DNA from: Actinomycetes bacterium
GTDB taxonomy: Bacteria; Actinomycetota; Acidimicrobiia; Acidimicrobiales; Acidimicrobiaceae
NCBI GenBank assembly: GCA_021823385.1
Contig: JAKAOC010000149.1
Coordinates: 1 to 6,277, forward strand
Direction of reading: 5' to 3'
DNA length: 6,277 nucleotides
Shown: piece by piece, positions 1 to 5,150 of the stretch
How the letters are laid out: every line of letters begins with the position of its first letter
Position numbering within the stretch: position 1 is the stretch's first letter
Made by a program: the position numbers and the translations under genes
Notes under the pieces: model-generated
The model's input: only the letters and a program-made list of their open reading frames with translations
What the model was told of the DNA's origin: nothing
Database searches by the model: none

Positions 1-373
1 GGTTCTCGCTTCGGAAGAAGCGCCTCCAGGGCATTGGCCCGCCGGTTCCGGCGTAGCCGCCGAAATCACGGAAGTTGGTCACCCCCTCCATCTCGAGGCG
101 GTTGGCGGCGAAGGTGAAGGTTCGCTCAGAAGCCGAAGCCACGATCACGGCCCGATTGGGGTGGATGGAGTCACCAAGCGGCGCTGCACGCAAAGTGCCG
201 GCTGCCATGCCCGGGAGTTCCAGGCGGGCAAGCTCGTTCCCGCTCAGCCCCAGGACATCGACGGACATCTCGCCAAGATCCGAGAGCGCCAAGGCACGGA
301 GTTCGCGTCCAAGCCCGTCGGCCGGCACGATGGCCAGGCGCATAGGCGATTCGTAGCCCTCGATGATTCTCAT
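1..373 (-). CDS. Tyrosine phosphatase, Y_phosphatase3 type (N-terminal part, cut by window edge)
   Basis: An open minus-strand frame runs from an ATG at 373 off the left edge, giving 124 complete codons. Residues 100-107 read NFRDFGGY, followed by G-x-x-x-x-WRRFFRSE at about 112-123. This is the start signature of Y_phosphatase3 tyrosine/serine phosphatases (the PtpB-like 'NFRD(L/V)GGY...W..(L/F)(Y/F)RS' block). The catalytic HCxxGxxR loop lies beyond the edge, so activity cannot be confirmed. Residues 1-95 form an N-terminal extension with alternating hydrophobic pattern and no signal peptide or membrane helix, possibly a small beta-rich domain as seen in some family members; that domain reading is inference. 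An in-frame TAG at 385-383 rules out a longer start. No Shine-Dalgarno precedes the ATG. It is 46 bases downstream of the TadG-like gene on the same strand. Expected to be a cytoplasmic hydrolase of phospho-Tyr/Ser/Thr or a phosphoinositide-like substrate; the true substrate is unknown. Met11 at 343 is an alternative start. Confidence 0.8.
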   Translation of the reverse strand, partial: MRIIEGYESPMRLAIVPADGLGRELRALALSDLGEMSVDVLGLSGNELARLELPGMAAGTLRAAPLGDSIHPNRAVIVASASERTFTFAANRLEMEGVTNFRDFGGYAGTGGPMPWRRFFRSEN

Positions 374-379
374 GTTGCC

Positions 380-385
380 AATCTA
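380..385 (-). promoter_or_regulatory. Possible leaderless -10 element for the phosphatase gene
   Basis: On the minus strand TAGATT (fits TANNNT) ends 6 bases before the A of the ATG at 373. Transcription would therefore begin at or next to the start codon. This spacing is the usual one for leaderless genes in Actinobacteria, and it agrees with the lack of a Shine-Dalgarno sequence. No good -35 is visible upstream. The short motif could occur by chance, and the gene may simply be read through from the tad operon. Confidence 0.3.
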
Positions 386-419
386 TTTTGGCCAGGCAGA
401 ACCCGAGGTACCAACCGTT

Positions 420-881
420 TCAGCACCAAGGCAGCGGGGCACCGGCCGGATCCTGGCCGGGAGCGGGCAGGGTCGCGATCGAGCGTGCCTGGATCCAGGA
501 GGCGGGCGTGGCGCCGAGCAGCGCGCCGAAGGCGGGCAGGCTCACTCTTGCGGTTGCACGCACGCAGATGGAATTGCCCTCGATCGCGGTGTTCACCGCG
601 TCCACCCTGTATCCGTGGGTCGCGGCTTGGCCGAGCTGGCCCCTTGCGATCGCCTGGGCCAGTGCGGGGTCGATGGCAACCTGCGAATCCTGGTACAGCT
701 GCGCGGCGCTCAGCTGGTCGACCGCCGCCGCCGCGGCGGCCTCGACCCTGTTCTCCAGCTCGGCCTTGGCCACGTAGAGGTAATCGAGATCCAAAACCAG
801 GGCGGCGAGTGAAACCGCCACCAGCGCAATGGCGGGCACCAGCAACAGGACCGATCCCCGCTCACCCCGGCGCCGGCTCAT
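420..881 (-). CDS. TadG/TadE-like pilus-associated protein
   Basis: A 153-residue protein from an ATG at 881 that overlaps the preceding gene's stop by four bases (ATGA). The N-terminus is short and basic (RRRGERG at 3-9), followed by a single hydrophobic helix at about 10-31. Then comes an acidic/alanine-rich stretch (DLDYLYVAKAELENRVEAAA at 31-50) that continues the helix. This matches the N-terminal design of TadG/TadE-like Flp-pilus proteins, where the basic-Gly leader precedes the membrane segment. The region at 105-138 is beta-like (VRATARVSLPAF... then ...QARSIATL), resembling the extracytoplasmic part of TadE-family proteins. It contains Cys106 and ends in Cys153. It is much shorter than proteobacterial TadG and has no visible VWA domain. 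Probable role: minor pilin or assembly factor anchored in the membrane with the C-terminus outside. It is the last gene of the tad block before a 46-base gap. Confidence 0.75.
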   Translation of the reverse strand: MSRRRGERGSVLLLVPAIALVAVSLAALVLDLDYLYVAKAELENRVEAAAAAAVDQLSAAQLYQDSQVAIDPALAQAIARGQLGQAATHGYRVDAVNTAIEGNSICVRATARVSLPAFGALLGATPASWIQARSIATLPAPGQDPAGAPLPWC

Positions 882-1264
882 GCGCAGGCCCCGGTCAGCG
901 ACAACGGCTGGGTTGTCGCGCTGGTCAGCACCATGCCCGGAAGCATCGGGAGCGGGATCCGGAGTTGGACCTGCTCCCCGGCGCATCCGGGGGCCATCGC
1001 AACGCTCGCGGCCAGCCCCGCAGCCGGGACACCCATGGCCATGAAGGTCGCCTGCGCCTCGGCGTTGGCGCCGGCGGCCCCCACGGGAGCGTGCGTCCGC
1101 TGGACGACACGCGCGACATTGCGCAGCGCCTCGCTGAGCGCCTGCTGGGTGCGGGTCGCCGAGGCCGTGAGCTCGAGCAGGTATGCGCCGAAGACCATCA
1201 GCAGGCAAAGGGCCGCGGCTGCCAGCGCGACGTCGAGCATTCCGGCTTCGCGGTCCCGGCTCAT
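878..1264 (-). CDS. TadE-like minor pilin candidate (second copy)
   Basis: A 128-residue protein starting at an ATG at 1264 whose first bases overlap the stop of the upstream gene (ATGA). No Shine-Dalgarno is visible, so translation probably depends on coupling. A short charged N-terminus (SRDREAG at 2-8) leads into one hydrophobic helix at about 9-31 and a helical, Gln/Arg-rich continuation at 32-55. The distal part (about 98-122) is beta-like with an LRIPLPMLPG segment at 101-110, recalling the closing strands of TadE proteins. Cys94 and Cys127 lie outside the helix and could form a disulfide bond. Family knowledge: TadE/TadF are pseudopilin-like minor subunits processed by a prepilin peptidase. 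Similarity is recognised from architecture and position rather than a diagnostic motif, so the exact TadE versus TadF assignment is uncertain. Confidence 0.7.
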   Translation of the reverse strand: MSRDREAGMLDVALAAAALCLLMVFGAYLLELTASATRTQQALSEALRNVARVVQRTHAPVGAAGANAEAQATFMAMGVPAAGLAASVAMAPGCAGEQVQLRIPLPMLPGMVLTSATTQPLSLTGACA

Positions 1265-1665
1265 GCCGGCTCGGCGGCGATCGCGGCGCGGCCCACCATG
1301 GTCGTCTCCAGGGCCGCCACGCCCGGGATCGAGGCAATGGGAAGGCGGGTGGAAACGCGGGCAACCACCTCGCCGTCCCAGGGGCGCAGCGACAGGGTTG
1401 CGCCCTGGGCCAGGCTGCCGAGATCCGCCCGCTCCTGGGCGGCGATGGCCGCCCAGGGCATTCTTCCGGAGGTGCCCAACGCCCCGGCTGCCAGGCGGGC
1501 GACGTCCTGCGCGGTGGCCGACAGCCGCACCTGCGCGGCCGCCAGACGGGCGAGCGAGACGATGAGCTCCAGGGCGGCAAGGGCGACGAGGATTCCCACC
1601 AGGGCGGGCACATACCCGCTGCCGTGGTCACCGTGGGGCCGCCTGCGCGGGTGGGCGGACACCAT
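1261..1665 (-). CDS. TadE-like minor pilin candidate (first copy)
   Basis: A 134-residue protein starting at an ATG at 1665 that shares one base with the stop of the pilin-like gene (TGATG), a classic termination-reinitiation junction. The N-terminus is basic (RRRPHGDHG at 7-15), followed by a single hydrophobic helix at about 17-40 containing Glu33. An amphipathic helix at 41-62 follows (AAAQVRLSATAQDVARLAAG region). The C-terminal third has the pattern usual for actinobacterial TadE proteins: a strand with alternating Val/Arg (about 99-109), then an IPGV turn (112-115), and a closing GRAAIAAEP at 125-133. It contains no Cys. Likely role: minor pilin or assembly protein anchored in the membrane with the C-terminal domain outside. 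The frame opens upstream to 1875, but that extension is a shadow of the pilin gene. Confidence 0.75.
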   Translation of the reverse strand: MVSAHPRRRPHGDHGSGYVPALVGILVALAALELIVSLARLAAAQVRLSATAQDVARLAAGALGTSGRMPWAAIAAQERADLGSLAQGATLSLRPWDGEVVARVSTRLPIASIPGVAALETTMVGRAAIAAEPA

Positions 1666-1895
1666 CACTGCCCCAGCTGGGCCACTTGGTTGTTGATGGC
1701 GGCGGTGGCCGTGCCCATGGTGGCCTTGAAAGCGATCCACAACATGACGCCGAGGAAGGCGAAGATGAGCACCGCGATGGCCGAGGAGACCACGCCCTCG
1801 CCGCGCTCGCTTCCTCCCGTTCCCATGCGGGCCGCAATCGCCCCGCCGGCCCTCTCGGCTTGTGCAAGCAGCCAAATTGCCGCGTAGATTCCCAC
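1665..1895 (-). CDS. Small single-helix pilin candidate of the Tad operon (Flp-position gene)
   Basis: A 76-residue protein. The start is taken as GTG at 1895, because AGGAAAGGAAG lies four bases upstream, the strongest Shine-Dalgarno seen in the window. The frame extends further upstream (to 1955) without such support. Residues 2-23 are mildly amphipathic and include GIYAAIWLL. Then come a Gly/charged linker with GSERGEG at 28-34, a hydrophobic helix at about 35-56 (VVSSAIAVLIFAFLGVMLW...), and a short polar tail ending NNQVAQLGQ. Size, single helix, Gly-charged junction and position between tadC and tadE fit the Flp pilin slot. The canonical class III processing site (Gly followed by Glu at +5) is absent. 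It may therefore be a divergent major pilin, a minor subunit, or a small TadE-type protein. Met24 is an alternative start that would give a short leader. It is preceded by a 90-base gap with hairpins, unlike the other genes, which suggests separate control of its expression. Confidence 0.75.
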   Translation of the reverse strand: MGIYAAIWLLAQAERAGGAIAARMGTGGSERGEGVVSSAIAVLIFAFLGVMLWIAFKATMGTATAAINNQVAQLGQ

Positions 1896-1899
1896 TGGT

Positions 1900-1910
1900 C
1901 TTCCTTTCCT
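1900..1910 (-). promoter_or_regulatory. Strong double Shine-Dalgarno before the pilin candidate
   Basis: On the minus strand the stretch AGGAAAGGAAG contains two GGA-type anti-16S matches, and its end lies four bases before the GTG at 1895. It decides the GTG start over the upstream in-frame ATG at 1955, which would have no such site. It also contrasts with the weak or absent sites of the coupled genes around it, which suggests a high translation rate for this gene. Confidence 0.75.
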
Positions 1911-1938
1911 AACCGATCTCGTCGGAGGTTTCCTGGGG

Positions 1939-1953
1939 GCGGCGCCTGGCCGC
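1939..1953 (-). repeat. GC hairpin in the tadC-pilin gap
   Basis: GCGGC and GCCGC arms of five bases enclose a five-base loop (gcctg on the plus strand). No T-run follows, so it is not a standard intrinsic terminator. It lies about 30 bases upstream of the pilin Shine-Dalgarno. It could be part of an RNA structure that blocks decay or partly stops transcription, but in GC-rich DNA a five-base stem may be chance. Confidence 0.3.
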
Positions 1954-1975
1954 AAGTGGGAGTCCGATACGTTCC

Positions 1976-1994
1976 GCCGGCGCTCTCAGCCGGC
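1976..1994 (-). repeat. Hairpin spanning the tadC stop codon
   Basis: Two copies of GCCGGC (1976-1981 and 1989-1994) flank a seven-base loop that contains the tadC TGA stop (1988-1986). The stem would be six G-C pairs. There is no downstream U-tract. Possible roles are an mRNA stability or processing element between the platform genes and the pilin gene, or a weak attenuator. Each arm is self-complementary, so the two copies can also be read as a direct repeat. Confidence 0.4.
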
Positions 1995-2792
1995 AACCGA
2001 GCGCATCACGGCTACGAAGGGGACGAAGATCATCACCACCCCCGGAACCAATGCTGCGATCGTGATGGGAATCCAGATCTTCTGGGAGTCCTTCTCCATG
2101 GCCGCCAGGGCTTCCCGATGCGCCTCCGCCCGCAGCCCGGCAGCGGCGGAGCGGGCGGCTTTCACCATGTCGGCGCCGCTCGCGCCGCCCAGGAGGGTGA
2201 CCAGACGCGCCATGGCCGGGCCGGGCCAGCGCCGGGCCGCCTCCGCGCCGGCCTCGGAGGCGCTCATTCCACTGCGCACTCCGTTGCTGATGAGGGCAAA
2301 CACGCGGCCCGACGCCCCGTCCTGCTCACCCAAGCGGGCAAGGGCGGCACTCAGCGAGAAGCCGCTGGCCAAATAGACCGCCAGCTTCTCGACCGAAAGC
2401 GGCAGTTCGGCCTGCATCTCCTTGCGCTCCCGGCGCTCCCGGCCGAGTTGGGCTCCGACAGGCGCGGCGAGCGCGGCGGCCCCGGCAATGGCGGCAGGAA
2501 TCGCCTGCGCGTCGCGCCCGGTGGCCAAAAGCCCGAGAGCCAGGGCCATGCACATTGCGGCAGCCGCCACGGCGCCGCCTCCTGCCCTCGAGGAGCCCTT
2601 GGGCCCCGAGACGGCATCCGCGATCCGCCCGACGACGGCGTCGAATCGCAGGCGCAGGCCAAAGCTCCCGCCAGGACGCGCCCCTGTTCCCAGCAAGCGG
2701 CTGCGGCGCCGCACTTCCAGGTGTGGCGGGGCCGCCGCAAAGGCCAGTGCCGTGCAGGCAAGCAGCAAGGTGGCCAAGGGAGCGCTGCTCAT
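1986..2792 (-). CDS. tadC: Tad pilus inner-membrane platform protein TadC (T2SSF family)
   Basis: A 268-residue protein. The start is ATG at 2792, which overlaps the tadB stop (ATGA) and has a GGAGG seven bases upstream at 2804-2800, so the longer frame to 3116 is not used. Predicted membrane segments lie at about 4-22, 73-91, 95-113 and 238-263. The T2SSF domain covers about 127-260: an acidic-to-hydrophobic stretch ELPLSVEKLAVYLASGFSLS at 129-148, then a Gly-rich turn and the second helical half, ending in the large C-terminal hydrophobic segment. Family role: with TadB it forms the inner-membrane platform that transmits motion of the TadA ATPase to pilin subunits. Length and helix layout are normal for TadC. 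The stop codon sits in the loop of a GC hairpin. Confidence 0.88.
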   Translation of the reverse strand: MSSAPLATLLLACTALAFAAAPPHLEVRRRSRLLGTGARPGGSFGLRLRFDAVVGRIADAVSGPKGSSRAGGGAVAAAAMCMALALGLLATGRDAQAIPAAIAGAAALAAPVGAQLGRERRERKEMQAELPLSVEKLAVYLASGFSLSAALARLGEQDGASGRVFALISNGVRSGMSASEAGAEAARRWPGPAMARLVTLLGGASGADMVKAARSAAAGLRAEAHREALAAMEKDSQKIWIPITIAALVPGVVMIFVPFVAVMRSVAG

Positions 2793-3652
2793 CGGGCTGC
2801 CTCCGCATACGAACTCGGCGCCTTTCCCAGCCGCGATGCCCAGACCCAGCACGCGGCGAGCACGGCCGCGGAGAAGGCCATCCCGGCTCTGCCCGCGGTG
2901 CTTCGATAGGCGGAAATGCCTGCGATCCCCGCGCCGGCCAGTGTCATGCCTACCGGGACGATGAAGACGAAGAGCCGGGCAAAGCGAAGCCCGGCCAGCC
3001 GGGCGGAGTACTCGAGCGAACGCTCCCGCTCGGCGGCCATGTCGGCGCGGAGACCGCCGAGCAGCCTTGCCACCTCTCCCCCCGGAGCGCCCCCGACGAC
3101 CCCGAGGAGCTCGCATGCGTAGCGGCTCCCCCCATCGGAGAGCAGCCCGGCAAGTTCCCCCATGGCCGCCGGCAGCGAACCGGTTATGGAAAAGGCCCGT
3201 TCTGCCTGGGCGAACGCCGGGAGCAGGCGCTCGTCCACCCCTTTGGCGGCGGCAAAGAACGACTGGCCGAGCGGCGAGCCGAGTGAGGCCACCCGGAGCT
3301 CCGTCTCGCCGAGTATCTCCGGCCAGCAGCGCATGGCGGCTGCGCGCCGCGCTTTGACCTCGTAGGCCGCCACCGAGCGAACCGCGCCCAGCCAGGCCCC
3401 CGCCGCGGCCACGATCGAGAAGAGCGGAGACCCGGTGAAGGCCTGCGTGGCAAAGGCCGCGGCCAGCCCGGCTGCTGCGGCGAGCATCCGCGCCCTGCGC
3501 CCGGCGGCCCCGCTTGGGCCGATTGTTTGTCGCAGCAGTGCTCGCATTTGGCGGGCCATTCCCGGCAGGCGGGATCTCCTTCCTTTCGAGCGCGATCCGG
3601 CGAAGAGGGAAGCCAGAGAGGCGATTGCCATGACCAGTGCCGCCTCAGGCAT
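2789..3652 (-). CDS. tadB: Tad pilus inner-membrane platform protein TadB (T2SSF family)
   Basis: With the ATG at 3652 the product has 287 residues and begins MPEAALVMAIASLASLFAGS, a membrane helix at about 3-19, as usual for TadB. This start overlaps the tadA stop by eight bases. The longer frame to 3721 lies wholly inside tadA, and ATG 3631 is an alternative with a GAGG-like site. Further membrane segments lie at about 56-70, 76-92, 226-247 and 257-272. The cytoplasmic T2SSF domain covers roughly 103-245. It includes a PEILGE motif at 111-116, a GSPLGQSFFAAA region at 125-136, and a GGAPGGEVARLL turn at 187-198 before the RLFVFIVPVGM helix. Role: platform partner of TadC. The gene ends in a four-base overlap with tadC. 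Confidence 0.88.
   Translation of the reverse strand: MPEAALVMAIASLASLFAGSRSKGRRSRLPGMARQMRALLRQTIGPSGAAGRRARMLAAAAGLAAAFATQAFTGSPLFSIVAAAGAWLGAVRSVAAYEVKARRAAAMRCWPEILGETELRVASLGSPLGQSFFAAAKGVDERLLPAFAQAERAFSITGSLPAAMGELAGLLSDGGSRYACELLGVVGGAPGGEVARLLGGLRADMAAERERSLEYSARLAGLRFARLFVFIVPVGMTLAGAGIAGISAYRSTAGRAGMAFSAAVLAACWVWASRLGKAPSSYAEAAR
2800..2804 (-). promoter_or_regulatory. Shine-Dalgarno fixing the tadC start
   Basis: GGAGG on the minus strand lies seven bases before the ATG at 2792 and inside the end of tadB. It supports this start rather than any upstream start in the long open frame. Confidence 0.7.
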
Positions 3653-4925
3653 CGTGCGAATCCAGGCCCGGCAGCTCCCTTCGGAAGCCGCCTTCACCAC
3701 GGCTGACCGCACGCTCGGCAAGCCGTCCGGGAATCAGGCCGGTTGGCCTCAGCCCGGATGGGGAGTGGACGAACATGGGAGTGGTTGTGAAGGTGGTGCT
3801 GTCCGCTCCGGCTGCGGGGTCCTCCACCGCGTGGACCTCGGTGACCGTCGGCCGCCCTTCCAGCCTGGTGCAGTGCACCACCAGGTCGACGGCGTCGGAC
3901 ACCATCTGGGTGGCCGCCGCGAAGGGTATGGAGTGTCCCGCGATCTGCACCAGGAGGCGCAAGCGGGACAGGGCCGCGCGGGCCGAGGTGGAGTGAAGCG
4001 TCGTGTATCCGGTGACGCCCGAGGAGAGGGTGAGCACCAGGGGCAACGCCTCCCGGTCGCGGACCTCTCCCACGATGGCAAGATCGGGGGCCATGCGCAG
4101 AAATCCTGCCACCAGCAGCCGGAGATCCACCGCCGGCCGCTCAGGCCGCGCAGGGCGTGTTTGCAGGTGCGCGACGTTGGGGAGCGGCACGTGGGTTTCC
4201 AACACCTCCTCGGCCACCACCACCCGGGTTTCGGCGGGCATCTCGGCCGCGAGGGCCGAGAGGAGCGTGGTCTTCCCGGATCCGGGGGGGCCGGAGAAGA
4301 CGATCGACGCATGGGCGCGCTGCGCCGCTCTCAGCAAGGCCGCGGCGGTTTCACTGAGCATTCCACCTTGGACGAGATCGTCAAGGCTGCGCCTGGGAAG
4401 GCCGGTGAACTTGCGGATGTTCAGGGCGAGGGAGCCCTCCCGCGTCAGGTCGGCGTGCACCACGTGCAGCCTGGCTCCTCCCTTGAGCTGGGCGTCCTGC
4501 AGCCCTTCGGCGGGATCGAGGGCTCGCTGGCCGAGCCCGGAGTCGGCCAGGATCCGCTCCACGGTGCGGCGCAGATGCTCGGCGTCGTGGAAGGCGGCGC
4601 CGTAGAAGGCGGTGGGGCGGCCATGGCGCTTCACGAAGATGGCCTCCGGGGAGTTCACCATTATCTCCCAGACGGAGTCGTCTTCGAGCAGCGCCTGCAG
4701 CGGGCCGTAACCGGCCACGTCGGCTTCGGCCCGCTGCGCCAGGTAGTGCCTCGCCTCGGCCGTCAAGGGGCGCGCCGGGTTGTCGTGCTGCCAGGCGTCG
4801 ATGGCTCCGGCGATTAGCGCCCTAAGTCTTTCGCGGTTCTCCGCCAGGGAGATGTCCACGCCTTCGGAGCGCGCGGCGCTCTGCACGCTGCGCTCGATCG
4901 TGAGTAGCGGGGTAGGGGCGCTCAT
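3645..4925 (-). CDS. tadA: Tad pilus assembly ATPase TadA/CpaF (type II/IV secretion ATPase)
   Basis: A 426-residue cytoplasmic ATPase with all motor motifs in order. The N-terminal domain contains GYGPLQALLEDDSVWEIMVN at 72-91, the TadA/CpaF 'GxGPLexLLxDdxVtEImVN' block. Walker A is GPPGSGKTT at 212-220. The Asp box is VVVAEEVLET at 235-244, where the usual E-D is E-E. An HLQTR segment lies at 253-257, Walker B is LAIVGEVRDREA at 282-293, and the His box is GYTTLHSTSARAALSRL at 306-322. The C-terminus has the normal family tail, including GLRPTGLIPGRLAER at 391-405. Length is typical for the actinobacterial form. An in-frame TGA upstream and no other start codon before 4925 fix the 5' limit. 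The Shine-Dalgarno is poor (GGAAG 13 bases away). Role: hexameric ATPase powering Flp pilus extension, and in some bacteria retraction. It is the first gene of the operon, facing the divergent MFS gene. Confidence 0.95.
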   Translation of the reverse strand: MSAPTPLLTIERSVQSAARSEGVDISLAENRERLRALIAGAIDAWQHDNPARPLTAEARHYLAQRAEADVAGYGPLQALLEDDSVWEIMVNSPEAIFVKRHGRPTAFYGAAFHDAEHLRRTVERILADSGLGQRALDPAEGLQDAQLKGGARLHVVHADLTREGSLALNIRKFTGLPRRSLDDLVQGGMLSETAAALLRAAQRAHASIVFSGPPGSGKTTLLSALAAEMPAETRVVVAEEVLETHVPLPNVAHLQTRPARPERPAVDLRLLVAGFLRMAPDLAIVGEVRDREALPLVLTLSSGVTGYTTLHSTSARAALSRLRLLVQIAGHSIPFAAATQMVSDAVDLVVHCTRLEGRPTVTEVHAVEDPAAGADSTTFTTTPMFVHSPSGLRPTGLIPGRLAERAVSRGEGGFRRELPGLDSHDA

Positions 4926-4965
4926 CGGGCGGCACCCGCTTCCAAGGGGCGCGTGCGCGCGGGAT

Positions 4966-4996
4966 GGGTCGTCTTGGTGGAGTGCACGGGTCGTCT
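4966..4996. repeat. 9-base direct repeat in the tadA leader
   Basis: GGGTCGTCT occurs at 4966-4974 and again at 4988-4996. The repeat period is 22 bases, about two helical turns, so both copies would lie on one face of the DNA. This is the geometry of a paired activator or repressor site, although its position downstream of the proposed tad start would favour repression or an RNA-level role. No known motif is recognised. Confidence 0.35.
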
Positions 4997-5035
4997 CCTG
5001 CTCGAGCGGAATCGGTGGGCCCTGGGGCGAGCAGG
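4997..5035 (-). repeat. Inverted repeat (hairpin) in the tadA leader
   Basis: CCTGCTCG at 4997-5004 and CGAGCAGG at 5028-5035 form a perfect 8-base stem with a 23-base loop that itself contains a GGGCCC palindrome. In the tad transcript this lies 5' of the start codon by about 70 bases. There is no U-tract, so it is not a simple terminator. It could be a leader structure or a protein site. Confidence 0.4.
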
Positions 5036-5063
5036 CTCTTCACGTTGGGAAGTGCGTCTCGAA

Positions 5064-5072
5064 ATCATAACA
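5064..5072 (-). promoter_or_regulatory. Candidate extended -10 promoter of the tad operon
   Basis: On the minus strand TGTTATGAT matches the extended -10 pattern TGnTATAAT with one mismatch in the hexamer. At 16-17 bases upstream only weak -35 matches are present (TGTTTC or ATGTTT), which an extended -10 can tolerate. Transcription would start near 5057, leaving a leader of about 130 bases before tadA. It is the best minus-strand -10 seen in the AT-rich core. Confidence 0.4.
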
Positions 5073-5150
5073 TAGGAAAGATAAGGAAACATAGCGAAAA
5101 TTTACTTAGTTTTGCGACTTCGGCTCGAAGTGCGGGAAGATATTTGTGCG

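Larger units (their letters stand above)
420..4925 (-). other. Tad (type IVc) pilus operon, seven genes
   Basis: Reading right to left: tadA, tadB, tadC, pilin candidate, TadE-like, TadE-like, TadG-like. Junctions are an 8-base overlap, an ATGA overlap, a 90-base gap, a TGATG overlap, an ATGA overlap and an ATGA overlap. All genes share strand and strong third-position GC. TadZ/CpaE, RcpC/CpaB, the secretin and a prepilin peptidase are not in the window. A missing secretin would be expected in a monoderm. A peptidase and TadZ must be elsewhere if the system works. Confidence 0.85.

Noticed and set aside
374..419. Terminator between the TadG-like gene and the phosphatase gene
   Set aside because: Only short TTGG/CCAA matches and a GGTACC palindrome are present, with no stable stem followed by a T-run.
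161..1696. 511-codon plus-strand open frame
   Set aside because: It is antisense to four tad genes, is rich in Arg/Pro/Gly, has no recognisable domain or ribosome site, and is the usual by-product of high-GC coding DNA.
1686..2909. 407-codon plus-strand open frame
   Set aside because: It is antisense to tadC and parts of tadB and the pilin gene, with low-complexity Arg/Gly/Ala composition and no motif.
3435..4817. 460-codon plus-strand open frame
   Set aside because: It is antisense to tadA, whose full set of ATPase motifs proves the minus strand codes; the plus product is Gly/His/Arg-rich without domains.
4822..5043. Short minus-strand GTG frame upstream of and overlapping tadA
   Set aside because: It has no Shine-Dalgarno, is Arg/Pro-rich, and shares over 100 bases with tadA in another frame; not a tadZ remnant as far as can be seen.
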